NCBI RefSeq assembly: GCF_016865235.1
Contig: NZ_CP064030.1
Coordinates: 4,030,001-4,094,000 of the forward strand
DNA: 64,000 nt
Direction: 5' to 3'
From: Dyella caseinilytica
Lineage (GTDB): Bacteria; Pseudomonadota; Gammaproteobacteria; Xanthomonadales; Rhodanobacteraceae
Shown here: positions 43,161 to 53,300 of the stretch, piece after piece
Layout: each line of letters opens with the position of its first letter
How positions within the stretch are numbered: the stretch's first letter is position 1
The notes under the pieces: model-generated
What the model saw: only the letters and a program-made list of their open reading frames with translations
Database searches by the model: none
Told to the model about the DNA's origin: nothing
Made by a program: the position numbers and the translations under genes

Positions 43161-43182
43161 TGAGAGGGTGAGAGCAGCTGCG

Positions 43183-44916
43183 TTAGCCCTCCTGCGTAAC
43201 ACGCAGCACCTCCTCAATGGTGGTGATGCCTGCCACGGCCTTGGCGATGCCATCTTCGTACATCGTGCGCATACCTTCGGCACGCGCCTGCTTCTCAATT
43301 TCTCCGGCATCCGCGCGCTGCATCACCAGCCGGCGCAAGGGATCGCTCATCACCAGGAATTCCATGATCGCGCGGCGGCCACGGTAACCGGTGGGATTGG
43401 CCACGCTGGTGCCGGGTTTCCACAAGCGGATCGGTCGCTCGTCGGTGTACTTTTCCAGTTCGAATTGCTTGATGACTTCTGGTGGCGCTTCATAGGGGGT
43501 CGCCGTTTCCGGATCGAGACGACGCACTAGTCGCTGCGCAAGAATGCCGTTGACGGTAGAACCGAGCAGGTAATCTTCGACACCCATATCGAGCATGCGG
43601 GTCACGCCACCGGCCGCGCTGTTGGTATGCAGCGTGGACAGCACCAAGTGACCCGTGAGCGCAGACTGGATCGCGATGCGGCAGGTTTCAAGATCGCGCA
43701 TTTCGCCGATCATGATCACGTCCGGATCCTGACGCATGATCGAGCGCAGCGCGTTGGCGAAATCCAGACCGATCTGCGGTTTCACCTGGATCTGGTTGAT
43801 ACCTTCGAGCTGGTATTCAACCGGATCTTCCACCGTGATGATCTTCACGCCCGGCGTGTTGATCTTCGACAGCGCGGTGTAGAGCGTGGTGGTCTTGCCC
43901 GAACCGGTGGGGCCGGTTACCAGCAGGATGCCGTGCGGGCGCTCCAGCACATCCACGAAACGTTGCTGGAATTGATTGGTAAAGCCCAGCGAAGCGAAAT
44001 CGAACACCACGGTCTCGCGATCGAGAATACGCATCACCACCGATTCGCCAAAGCTGGTCGGCACGGTGGAAACACGCAGGTCCAGCTCCTTGCCCTGCAC
44101 GCGCAACTGGATGCGGCCATCCTGCGGCAGGCGGCGTTCGGCAATGTTGAGCTTGGCCATGATCTTGACGCGACTGATCACCGCCGCCGTGGAACTGGAC
44201 GGCGGCGCTTCCACTTCGTGCAGCACACCGTCGATGCGGTAGCGCACCTTCAAGCGGTTCTCGAACGGTTCGATATGCACGTCCGAAGCACGCTGTTCCA
44301 CGGCACGCTGCAGGATCAGGTTGACCAGACGGATCACCGGCGCTTCGGAAGCGAGGTCGCGCAGATGCTCAACGTCGTCTTCCTCGGCCGCACTGCCGTC
44401 GAGGTTTTCCACAATGGTGCCCATCGCTGAACGGCCTTGGCCGTAATAGCGTTCGATCAGGTCGTCGATCTCCGAGCGCACGCCGATGCACAGCGACACG
44501 GCCTTGCCGGTGGCGAGGCGCACGGCTTGCAAGGGGTAAGGATCGGCGGGATCGGCCACGACCAGCGCCACCCCTTCCTCGCCGGAACGGACCGGTACCA
44601 CGTGCTGCTGCTTGAGGAAGCGCACCGAGATATCGACATCGGCAGGCGGCATCTCCGGCGCATCCTTGGTGGCCAGCAGCGGCACATGCAGACGCTCCGA
44701 CCAGGCCTCGGCGAGATCGCGCTCAGAGACAAGGCCCAGCCGCGCCAGCAGGGTCGTCAGCGTGCCTTCCGGCGCCTCTTCATGCAGACGCCTGGCCCTC
44801 GCCAGATCGTTATCTTTCAGGCGCCCACGCGCGACCAGCAGCGCGCACACTGCCGATTCATGGTCATCCGTGGCCTTTGCCGCCCCAACGGACGCCGGCT
44901 TTACGACTGCCGACAT
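43183..44916 (-). CDS. gspE: Type II secretion ATPase GspE/XpsE
   Basis: 577 residues. N-terminal GspE-N domains (1-160), then the ATPase: Walker A TGPTGSGKTTTLY, Asp box QDPDVIMIGEMRD, His box ALTGHLVLSTLHTNSA. It powers pseudopilus assembly from the cytosol. Oddity: the zinc-binding CxxC...CxxC module of most GspE proteins is absent; LDPETATPYEA and KPGTSVANPTGYRGR stand in its place. First gene of the operon. Confidence 0.95.
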   Translation of the reverse strand: MSAVVKPASVGAAKATDDHESAVCALLVARGRLKDNDLARARRLHEEAPEGTLTTLLARLGLVSERDLAEAWSERLHVPLLATKDAPEMPPADVDISVRFLKQQHVVPVRSGEEGVALVVADPADPYPLQAVRLATGKAVSLCIGVRSEIDDLIERYYGQGRSAMGTIVENLDGSAAEEDDVEHLRDLASEAPVIRLVNLILQRAVEQRASDVHIEPFENRLKVRYRIDGVLHEVEAPPSSSTAAVISRVKIMAKLNIAERRLPQDGRIQLRVQGKELDLRVSTVPTSFGESVVMRILDRETVVFDFASLGFTNQFQQRFVDVLERPHGILLVTGPTGSGKTTTLYTALSKINTPGVKIITVEDPVEYQLEGINQIQVKPQIGLDFANALRSIMRQDPDVIMIGEMRDLETCRIAIQSALTGHLVLSTLHTNSAAGGVTRMLDMGVEDYLLGSTVNGILAQRLVRRLDPETATPYEAPPEVIKQFELEKYTDERPIRLWKPGTSVANPTGYRGRRAIMEFLVMSDPLRRLVMQRADAGEIEKQARAEGMRTMYEDGIAKAVAGITTIEEVLRVTQEG

Positions 44917-45129
44917 GCTCCACCCCGCTTGTGACTACTTTGTCAAAACACGTCCCTGCCCGTCCCACGCGCTTGGCAACGAACAGACGAATCCCATTGT
45001 TAACACATCCACAAAGCGGCTGGCGAGCCTTGCTTTGCAGCTGCATCCGCATGTGGGGGTGGCCGTTCATGCTGCGGCTGGGCGGTGCGCTCAATGAATG
45101 GGACAATGGAAACTTAAAAAGGGTTCTCC

Positions 45130-45918
45130 ATGCAGCTTATCGATATCGGGGCCAATCTCACCCACGAATCTTTTCGGCACGATTTCGATGCCGTTCTGGA
45201 CCGTGCCCGAGCGCACGCAGTCACTCACATGGTTGTCACGGGTGCGTCACACGTTGGTAGTGAACACGCCCTGGAACTGGCCCGCGCGCATCCTGGCTTG
45301 CTATATGCCACGGCAGGTGTGCATCCGCACCACGCCATCGACTACAGCGATGCGACCGACTCACGCATGCGCGAACTGGCGCGATTGCCAGAAATTCGTG
45401 CAGTCGGCGAAACCGGTCTGGACTATCACCGCAACTACTCACCACGCGATGTGCAGTTGCAGGTGTTCGAACGGCAATTGCAGATCGCAGTGGATGTAGG
45501 CAAGCCGCTATTCCTGCACCAGCGCGATGCGCATCACGATTTCGTCGCTCTGTTGAAGCGTTATCGCAACAAGATTCCTGCCGCGGTCGTGCACTGCTTT
45601 ACCGATACGCGCGAAGCGCTGCTCGATTACCTGGCGCTGGATTGCCACATCGGCATCACAGGATGGATCTGTGACGAACGTCGCGGTACGCATCTGCGTG
45701 AGTTCGTACGCGAGATTCCCGCCAACCGGTTGATGATCGAGACGGATGCGCCTTACCTGTTGCCACGCACTGTGCGCCCACAGCCCAGCCATCGACGCAA
45801 TGAGCCGATGTATCTGAAGCATATTTGCGAGGAGATCGCGCGCGACCGGGGCGAACCGGTGGAGGTGACGGCGGCTAACAGTACAGCGACGGCGAAGGCG
45901 TTTTTTGGGCTGGAATAA
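45130..45918 (+). CDS. tatD: TatD metal-dependent DNase/hydrolase
   Basis: 262 residues. It starts with LIDIGANLTH, the TatD-proper form of the first metal motif, then GVHPHHA (63-69), GETGLDYHRN, LHQRDAH, VHCFTDTREA, GITGWICDERRG and IETDAPYLLPR. This matches TatD rather than YcfH or YjjV. It cleaves DNA as a 3'-5' exonuclease and is linked to DNA repair and quality control. It is divergent from the xps operon and far from tatABC. Confidence 0.92.
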   Translation: MQLIDIGANLTHESFRHDFDAVLDRARAHAVTHMVVTGASHVGSEHALELARAHPGLLYATAGVHPHHAIDYSDATDSRMRELARLPEIRAVGETGLDYHRNYSPRDVQLQVFERQLQIAVDVGKPLFLHQRDAHHDFVALLKRYRNKIPAAVVHCFTDTREALLDYLALDCHIGITGWICDERRGTHLREFVREIPANRLMIETDAPYLLPRTVRPQPSHRRNEPMYLKHICEEIARDRGEPVEVTAANSTATAKAFFGLE

Positions 45919-45950
45919 GAACCTTCATATCGCCTCGACATTTCAATCCC

Positions 45951-46026
45951 GTCGCCCCGGCGAAGGCCGGGGTCCAGTGACTTAAACACCACAAAGACGC
46001 TAGGCCCCGGCCTTCGCCGGGGTGAC
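45951..46026. repeat. Interspersed palindrome, copy 3 (GC-shifted variant)
   Basis: Arms 45951-45975 and 46003-46026 share the GGCGAAGGCC core of copies 1 and 2, but the flanks are CCCC/GGGG instead of TTCC/GGAA, with a near-perfect match. It lies between convergent tatD and rluE. Confidence 0.85.
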
Positions 46027-46042
46027 GAGAGTAGAGTGTTGC

Positions 46043-46579
46043 TCAAGATTTGAGAACACGCGTCTGCCCCGGCAGCAAATCATCCAGCGCATAAGCGCCA
46101 ATCCGCACACGAATCAGACGTAGCGTAGGAAAGCCAACTGCTGCCGTCATGCGGCGAATCTGCCGGTTACGTCCTTCGCGCAAGCTGATCGACAACCAGC
46201 TAGTGGGAATGCTTTTGCGAAAGCGCACTGGCGGATCGCGCGGCCATAGCCATTCCGGTTCGTCGGCATGCTCTGCTACCGCGGGCAAGGTCGGCCCGTC
46301 ATTCAATACGACGCCACGGCACAGCGCCTGCACGGCCTCGTCGCTGATCGCTCCATCCACTTGCACCAGATACGTCTTCGGCTGCTTGTGCTTGGGATCG
46401 GTCAACCGATGTGCCAGCACGCCATCATCCGTGAGCAGCAACAAGCCTTCGCTGTCGTGGTCAAGACGGCCGGCTGGATACACGTCTTTCTGACGCACGT
46501 AATCGGCAAGCGTGGGGCGCCCGTCGTCGGTGGTGAACTGGCACAGCACACCGAACGGCTTGTTCAGTGCAATCAGCAT
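46043..46579 (-). CDS. rluE: Pseudouridine synthase RluE-like
   Basis: 178 residues with no S4 domain. MLIALNKPFGVLCQFT start, catalytic Asp40 in GRLDHDSEG, and SLREGRNRQIRRMTAAVGFPT near the end. The short form without S4 is RluE, which modifies 23S rRNA U2457. Confidence 0.88.
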   Translation of the reverse strand: MLIALNKPFGVLCQFTTDDGRPTLADYVRQKDVYPAGRLDHDSEGLLLLTDDGVLAHRLTDPKHKQPKTYLVQVDGAISDEAVQALCRGVVLNDGPTLPAVAEHADEPEWLWPRDPPVRFRKSIPTSWLSISLREGRNRQIRRMTAAVGFPTLRLIRVRIGAYALDDLLPGQTRVLKS

Positions 46580-46592
46580 GCGGAGCGAAGAA

Positions 46593-47489
46593 TCAATGCG
46601 CCGTTGCGTTGGAAGCCGCGGCCGGAGCCTTCGCTACCTTCACGAAACGCAAGGTCATGCGATCGGACTCGCCGATCGCCAGGTACTTGGCGCGATCCTG
46701 ATCACCCAGAGTCAAGGTGGGCGGCAAGGTCCACACACCCTTCGGATAATCCTTGGTGTCCTTGGGATTGGCGTTGATCTCGCTCTGCGCATCCAGCTTG
46801 AAGCCGGCATCGGTGGCCAGCTTGATCACGTAATCCGTGGGCAGATAGCCGCTCTCCTTGACCACATCAAAACTGGCACCCGGCGCAGCGCGGTGATCGA
46901 CCACGCCCAGCGTGCCACCCGGCTTGAGCACCGTGTAGAACGCCTTGAACATCGCCGGCGCGGTGCCGGCCACGGCCCAGTTGTGCACGTTGCGGAAGGT
47001 CAACACCATGTCGGCCGATCCGGCCGGCCCGAGCACGGGCGCCTTGGGATTGAAGGAGACAATGCTGGCCTTGCCATATTCGGCCGAATCGGCCGCAAAC
47101 TTGGCGTGCAGCCCGGTGGCATCCTGCTTCTGCTCGGCATCATTGCTACCCGCGATCGCAGCGATGTAATGACCGTTGTCGCGCAGCAGCGGTGCCAGGA
47201 TCTCGCTGTACCAGCCGCTGCCCGGGGTGATTTCGATCACCGTCTGGTCCGGCTGCAGGCCGAAGAACTGCAGCGTGGCCTTGGGATGGCGATAGACATC
47301 GCGCGCCTTGTTGGTCGCCGAACGCCAGGAACCGGCGAGCACCGCGTCCAACTGCCCGGCGGTGAAATCGCTGGCACTGGTCGGTGGCACCAGATCGCCT
47401 GCCGGCTGATCCTGCCCCGCCTGTTGTGCGTAAGCCGTACCAGCAAGTAGCAGGGCGGTGGACAGTCCGAAGGCAAGCCTGATCTTCAT
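46593..47489 (-). CDS. Exported class I methyltransferase-like protein (COG4798)
   Basis: 298 residues. A clear signal peptide (1-21, AYA) is followed by a Rossmann methyltransferase fold with EITPGSGWYSEILAPLL as the SAM loop, DMVLTFRNVHNW at motif IV and LKPGGTLGVVDHRA at motif V. A methyltransferase with a signal peptide is odd because SAM is cytosolic; the family function is unknown. It lies 13 bases upstream of rluE. Confidence 0.85.
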   Translation of the reverse strand: MKIRLAFGLSTALLLAGTAYAQQAGQDQPAGDLVPPTSASDFTAGQLDAVLAGSWRSATNKARDVYRHPKATLQFFGLQPDQTVIEITPGSGWYSEILAPLLRDNGHYIAAIAGSNDAEQKQDATGLHAKFAADSAEYGKASIVSFNPKAPVLGPAGSADMVLTFRNVHNWAVAGTAPAMFKAFYTVLKPGGTLGVVDHRAAPGASFDVVKESGYLPTDYVIKLATDAGFKLDAQSEINANPKDTKDYPKGVWTLPPTLTLGDQDRAKYLAIGESDRMTLRFVKVAKAPAAASNATAH

Positions 47490-47662
47490 GACAACTCCTC
47501 ACAACGCACGCCCGCGGCAACATGCCGCCGGCCTCATGCAGCGAATGGGCATTTTACGATTAGTTTACGACCGCTGCGTTAGCTGTGCGCGAACTGATTC
47601 GCTTTTTTCTGGCCCGATGCGTTACGCCTCAAGGTCATCGCAAGAGTGTCCCCTCACCTCAA

Positions 47663-47685
47663 TCCTCTCCCCGGAGGGGAGAGGA
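47663..47685. repeat. Interspersed palindromic element, second family
   Basis: TCCTCTCCCC (47663-47672) and GGGGAGAGGA (47676-47685) are perfect arms around GGA, next to CCCTCACCTCAA. Elements of the CCTCTCCCCGGAGGGGAGAGG type are frequent between genes in this order. It lies between convergent-facing gene ends in a 223-base gap. Confidence 0.75.
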
Positions 47686-47712
47686 GGCCAACGCGAACAG
47701 CGCTCTCTTTGA

Positions 47713-48375
47713 TTAAAACGGGCGCGGACAGACCGACTGCAGGCCATCGATATGCTCATGCAGATCCGGCGCGATGCCTTGCCACATCGGATCGAGAATG
47801 AAATCGATGCCTTCGTAGCGGGCCAGCTTGGCGGCCGGGATGAAGTCAGCATCGCCAGCCACCAGGATGATCTGGTCCACCTGCTTCTTATAAGCGAGGG
47901 CGGCGATATCGATACCGATCTTCATGTCCACCTGGGTCTGGCGCATATCCGGCTCGAAATGCTCGTCACCCAGTTCATCCCAGAACAGGGACTCATCGCG
48001 CAATTGCTGATAAGCCTGATGCTTGAGCTTCCATTCGCCGCGATCAGCCAGACGTCCCAGTCGAAGCGCCATCTTGCGCTGGCGGCGCAATTGATCATGC
48101 AGGTCGCGTCGGAACGCCGCTGCGGTAGTGCGCGAGAAATCCAGGCTCTCGCCACTGATCGGCTTCACCAGCACTTTTTCCAGGGGAGGGCAATCGTAGA
48201 AGAAGATGCGATAGAGCGCCTCGCGCGGCCGGTCCAGCACCTTCAAATGCTCCAGCGCCATGCCAAACACAGTCTTGGCGACGGTACGCGCATCGTTGGC
48301 GTCACGATCACCCCAAACCTTGCGATAGCGTGCAAGAAAAAAAGCGCCGTCGACGAGGATGGCGGTACTCGACAT
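47713..48375 (-). CDS. NYN-domain (LabA/PIN-like) protein
   Basis: 220 residues. MSSTAILVDGAFF gives the first acidic residue (Asp9), QTQVDMKIGIDIA the second cluster and ILVAGDADFIPA the third, the catalytic pattern of NYN/PIN-like RNases. A basic helical insert lies at about 85-115. Likely a metal-dependent RNase in the cytosol; target unknown. Confidence 0.88.
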   Translation of the reverse strand: MSSTAILVDGAFFLARYRKVWGDRDANDARTVAKTVFGMALEHLKVLDRPREALYRIFFYDCPPLEKVLVKPISGESLDFSRTTAAAFRRDLHDQLRRQRKMALRLGRLADRGEWKLKHQAYQQLRDESLFWDELGDEHFEPDMRQTQVDMKIGIDIAALAYKKQVDQIILVAGDADFIPAAKLARYEGIDFILDPMWQGIAPDLHEHIDGLQSVCPRPF

Positions 48376-48581
48376 AGGAAATCCTTATTAAGTGCTAAGC
48401 ATGGATTGAACTGACATGTCATGCCGGTAAATAGGAATAGTGGCCGGCACTCCGCATTTTATGCCACACCCTGTGATCCGTCACGACAGTGTCATCACGG
48501 GTGCTTCTTCATTGCCGAAAGTGCAACACACCGCAACTTCACGCAACGCTATACTCGGCCGCAGCCTACAAGGGGGTAAGC

Positions 48582-49442
48582 ATGATAAGCATCAAACGAT
48601 GGATTGTTGCCGTGTTGTGCGTGACGTTGGCGCATGCGGCATTTGCCGCCGGTCCGAACCAGGTTCGACAGCGGGCAGAAGGCAGCATGCTGGTGACTGG
48701 CTGGATCGATGTATCGCCCGATGGCAGTGTGCACGGTTATTCGCTCGATCAGTCCGACAAGATTCCTGCTGCCGTAACGGATCTGATCCAGAAAAATGTG
48801 CCCGACTGGAAATTCAAGCTCGACGGCAATCCGAACGTGATCGAACGCGCCAGGATGAGCGTACGTCTGGTGGCACGACGTGTGGATGACACCCACGATT
48901 CCATCGCCATCGTTGGCGCCACCTTTGGTGACTCCAATACCGCTTCCGGCCAGTCCGTGACGCACAAATCCATGCAGCCACCCAAGTACCCGCTCAGCGC
49001 GGTGCAAGCACACGTGGATGGTACCGTCTATCTGTATCTGCGGGTCGGCCGGCAAGGCCAGGTCGAAGATGCCGTAGCCGAGCGAGTCAACCTGGGCGTG
49101 TATGGCAGCGATATTCAGATGCGCCGTTATCGGGACATCCTCGCTGATGCTGCATTGGAAGCGGCCAAACAGTGGACGTTCAATATCCCGACCAACGGCA
49201 AGCACATCGACGATCCCTACTGGGACGTGCGCGTGCCAGTGAACTTCAACCTCAAGGTGGCCGGCTCACCGCGCGTAGACACCTATGGCAAATGGCAGGT
49301 CTACATTCCCGGCCCACAGCAATCGATTCCGTGGCTGAAGAGCGGCTTGCAGACAGTGCCGACGTCCGACGCCATTCCGGAAGGCAGCATCTCGCAAGTA
49401 AGCCAGGATCTGCACTTGCTGACGCCGCTTGAAGGCGCGTGA
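48582..49442 (+). CDS. Secreted TonB-C-terminal-domain protein
   Basis: 286 residues from ATG 48582 with AGGGGG upstream. Signal peptide 1-23 (AFA). Residues 130-235 resemble the TonB C-terminal domain (PPKYPLSAVQAHVDGTVYLY, then LRVGRQGQVEDAVAERVNLG). There is no Pro-rich spacer and the N-terminal segment looks cleavable, so it is not a standard energy transducer. The first domain (25-125) is unrecognised. Confidence 0.75.
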   Translation: MISIKRWIVAVLCVTLAHAAFAAGPNQVRQRAEGSMLVTGWIDVSPDGSVHGYSLDQSDKIPAAVTDLIQKNVPDWKFKLDGNPNVIERARMSVRLVARRVDDTHDSIAIVGATFGDSNTASGQSVTHKSMQPPKYPLSAVQAHVDGTVYLYLRVGRQGQVEDAVAERVNLGVYGSDIQMRRYRDILADAALEAAKQWTFNIPTNGKHIDDPYWDVRVPVNFNLKVAGSPRVDTYGKWQVYIPGPQQSIPWLKSGLQTVPTSDAIPEGSISQVSQDLHLLTPLEGA

Positions 49443-49467
49443 ACATACCGCATGATCATCCAGGGCG

Positions 49468-49806
49468 TTACTCGCCGCCTTCCGCCCCCCAGAAAATCAC
49501 CCAGGTCAGGAAATCCTCACTGAAATGCTCGAAGCGGTGAGGAATTCCCGCTTCGACGAATAAAACATCATTGGCTTGGAAGCGGCAGCGCTCGTCGTTC
49601 TTGATGAAATCCCCGCTGCCACGAATGACAACGTAGAGCTCATCCTGTTTGTGCGGGCCTTGCGTGTCGATCTGTTGCGGCGCGTAGAGACCCGCCTTCA
49701 TCGTGCCGTGGCGCAAGCCGTAGAAGAACCTGAAACCTTCGGCATTATCGGGAAGGCTTGCTTTTGCGTGGGCAAGTGTAAGCAGCCAATCCTTGTCTTG
49801 TTGCAT
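49468..49806 (-). CDS. Cupin-domain protein
   Basis: 112 residues from ATG 49806 (GGGAG upstream). A single cupin barrel with GPHKQDELYVVIRGSG and VLFVEAGIPHRFEHF supplies the usual His/Glu metal ligands. Substrate unknown. Same strand as the adhesin-distal ORF and 44 bases after it. Confidence 0.85.
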   Translation of the reverse strand: MQQDKDWLLTLAHAKASLPDNAEGFRFFYGLRHGTMKAGLYAPQQIDTQGPHKQDELYVVIRGSGDFIKNDERCRFQANDVLFVEAGIPHRFEHFSEDFLTWVIFWGAEGGE

Positions 49807-49850
49807 GGATATCTCCCGCTCGATCGATGGCTGCAAACATCGCACAGAAA

Positions 49851-50312
49851 CTATTTCACCGTTTTGTTTTCGTATCGCGCCGGCATTTGCTCACTCTGCA
49901 CCATCTTCAAGGCGATCTCCATGCCGATATCATGAGCGGCGGCCTTGGCCCTCTGTGCATTATCGTATTGCGTGTCCAGCCTGCCACTTAGCAGTAGCTG
50001 CCAGTCACCCGACTCGGGCAATTCGTAAATGCTCCAGGTGCCGATCCAATGCACGCCGCCTTCTTCGATCCGCTCCACGAATCCGGCGGCCACCAGGAAC
50101 CTGCCCACCGCATCGAAGGTGTTTACGGAACGCACACCCTGACATGCACCGCCGTCCACAGATAATTTCGGACAGACGACCGTCGACATGGGGCGGCCAT
50201 TCAAGGCGATTTCGCGGCGACTGTATTTCTTGCGCACGGCGGTCTCTGCTTGATAGTCAAAGGGTCGATTCGGTGCCGACGTAACGTCACCAGACCATTG
50301 CTGCACCAACAC
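49851..50312 (-). CDS. Unknown protein overlapping the 3' end of the YadA-like gene
   Basis: Open frame of 153 residues from a GTG at 50312, overlapping the adhesin gene by 26 bases; a later ATG (50189) would give 112 residues. No signal peptide or known family is seen. The central part, FLVAAGFVERIEEGGVHWIG and the following WSIYELPE segment, looks like a compact alpha/beta fold. The arrangement suggests translational coupling to the adhesin gene. Confidence 0.55.
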   Translation of the reverse strand: MLVQQWSGDVTSAPNRPFDYQAETAVRKKYSRREIALNGRPMSTVVCPKLSVDGGACQGVRSVNTFDAVGRFLVAAGFVERIEEGGVHWIGTWSIYELPESGDWQLLLSGRLDTQYDNAQRAKAAAHDIGMEIALKMVQSEQMPARYENKTVK

Positions 50313-53300
50313 TCACACTGCCGTCGCCACGGGTATCTTCGGTGGCGTTGAGTTTGTAGATGAAACGGCCGCTTTCACTGATGGTGGATAGCCCTACCGC
50401 AATGCCGGCTTCGCCATGGAAACTGCCGAATGCCACCGACGCCGCATTTTGATTGGGCCGGTAAGCCTGAGGCAGACCCGCAGCGGCGATCGCAGCCGCA
50501 ACACCGGCGTTTGCGCGGTTATTGACGGTCTGAATCTGTCGATCGCTGTAGTTCTCGGCCCAGTTCTCCGCGCTCTGGATACCGGCATTCAATTGACTCA
50601 CATTCACCGCGTCGGTGGGTGCAATGCCGGCCGCCACGTTGTGGATCGTTGCCGGTGCACCGCCGTTATCAAGGGTCACACTTTGATAGTCCACGCTGCC
50701 ATTGGATGCCGTGTCGTATTGCACAGTGCTTGCCTGGGCCGCCTGCAACTGGCTGACGTTCACCGCATCGGTGCTTTGCGTACCTGCGGCGACATTCACC
50801 ACTTGCCGTGTATCGCCGGCCGCACCCACGGACACCGTATTGGCTTGATTTGCCACCGAACCTTCGCCCAATGCCACGGAATTGTCGGCTGTGGCAGAGG
50901 AGCTGTCGCCTATGGCAGTACTGTCGTTGCCTGTCGCGCTGGCACCGCCACCGCCCGCCGCAGATTTGCTACCCGTTGCAACGGCGGCACCTGCCTCGTC
51001 GGACTTGAAGGCACTGCTGCCACCACTGCCACTACTGGAGATGTTGGCAATCGCTTGATTGGTGTAGTTGTCTGCCGTAGTCACCGCGCTATTTACGCCA
51101 GCCTGCAACTGACTGACATTGACCGCATCCGTCGAGGCTGATCCGGGCGCAACATTCGTGATTTGACGTGTATTGCCGGCGGAGCCTACCGATACTTCCC
51201 CTACTGAATTACTGGTGGTGGTCATGTAAGCACCGGTGTATCCGGCCTGCGCACCCACCGAGGTTGCCGAGCCCGCACCCAGTGCGATCGAGTTGGCATT
51301 GGATGCCGCCGCACCGTTGCCGATCGCGATGCCGTCTGCACCGCTCGACGTCGCCGATGGACCAACAGCCACGCTATTCGTGCCTGTCGCCGAGGAGTCA
51401 GGACTCGTCGAGTTGGCATGGAAATATTTGATACCTGCCGCTGTGCTGCCACCCGTAATGGCATTGAAGAGGCTTTGCACATTGCTATACGTATTACCGG
51501 CATAACTGAAACCGCCGGTAACCATTCCAGTCGTTGAATCGTAGGCCGCCGTGCCGCCGAACAGGTTCGCAATCGAGCCACCTAAATTCGAGCCTGCGCC
51601 TTCCAATTGACTTACGTTCACCGCATCGGTTGCGGCGCTGCCGGCGGCGACATTGGTGATCTTGCGTTGCGCGGTCGATGTTCCTACCGACACCTCACCT
51701 GCCGAAGTCTGCGTCGGCGTAAGACCAAAGGCCGTGTAGGCGCTCTGTGCACCCGTTGCTGCAATCGAACCTTGTCCCAGCGCTACGTTGGAACCACTCA
51801 CGCCTGCGGTCACGCTCGCACCCTGACCTAACACCGTGGAATCAGCCACGCCGTTATCGGTAGCTTGATTACCGACGACGGTCGAAGCCGCCCCGGTCGC
51901 CGATGCACCGAAGCCACCTGCTGAAGCGTTCGCGCCCGACGATACCGGCTTTGTCGTCGTCACCGAGTTGTCGGAGACAAACGGGCCGCCCGTGCCGCTG
52001 GTGATGCTACTTAGCGCATTGTTGATGCCTGTCATCGCGCCACCCACGTTGTTATATGTGGTGCCGTCAATCGTATAGGCCGGTGCACTGACCGCACCGG
52101 TTGTGCTGTTGTATGTCGCGCCACCGCCGAGATTGGTGGCCATGCTGGTGCCTAGATTGGTCACCTGACCACCCACGCTGGTAATCGCCGTGTCAGCAGC
52201 AAACAACTGACTACCGTTGACGGCATCCGTGCTGCTCGCCGTCACCTGGCCTGCGGCTACGTTGGTAATCTGCCGTTCGCTACCCACGGCGCCGACGCTG
52301 ACCACGCTGGTCGGTGTAGCCCCCGCGTAGTTATACGTCGTGCCGTTGACGGTGCCCGACGCTGTCGGGTTAGGCGCTGCCGTCACCGAATTCGAACCCA
52401 GCGCCACATCATTGGCGTTGGTCGCGGTTGCACCTGAGCCTAAAGCAACACCATTGGCCGCCACCGCATTCGCCGTATTACCCATGGCAAGCGATCCCGC
52501 GCCTGACGCACTGGATGCGTTACCCAGTGCAACCGAGCCCTCGCCCGTCGCCGTGTTGGTATTACCAAGCGCTACCGCACCTTGGTCATTGGCGGTGTTA
52601 CTGGCACCCATCGCCACCGCGCCCGTGCCCGTTGCTGCATTTGGATCACCGATCGCCACGGCACCATTGCCACTCGCGTTGTTGCCGACGCCGATCGATA
52701 CCGCCTGACCACCCGTAGCTGTGGCCGTCTGTCCGATGGCTATCGCACCAGCAGCGTTCGCATTGGCGCTGTTGCCGAGTGCAATCGAAGAACCGCCCGT
52801 GGCCTGCGCACCATTACCGATGGCCACATCGTTGACCACCGACGACGATGATCCCGATAACCCCGCTACAGCACTCATGCCTTGTGCTATCGAGCCATTG
52901 CCATAAGCATCCGCCTCCGGTCCGATAGCCATGCTATTTGTGCCCACTGCACTGCTATCGGCCAACGTGGAGTTGACGTGGAAATACATCACACCGCCGC
53001 CCGTCAATGCGCTATTGATACTGCTCAATGCACTACCGACGTTGTTATACGTATTGCCCTGCACCGTATACGTCGGCGCAGTCACCGCACCCGTCGTGCT
53101 GTTATACGTTGCGCCGCCACCAAGATTGGTGGCCATGCTGCTGCCTAGATTCGTCACCTGACCGCCTACGCTGGTAATGGCGGTGTTGGTGGCAAAGAGT
53201 TGGCTGCCGTTGACGGCATTGGTGCTGGTTGCCGTGACCTGACCTGCCGCCACGTTGGTGATCTGACGTTCGCTGCCTGCAACACCCACGCTCACCACAC

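Noticed and set aside
42136..43530. 464-residue plus-strand frame opposite gspF and gspE
   Set aside because: Shadow frame rich in Gln, His and Arg without recognisable motifs.
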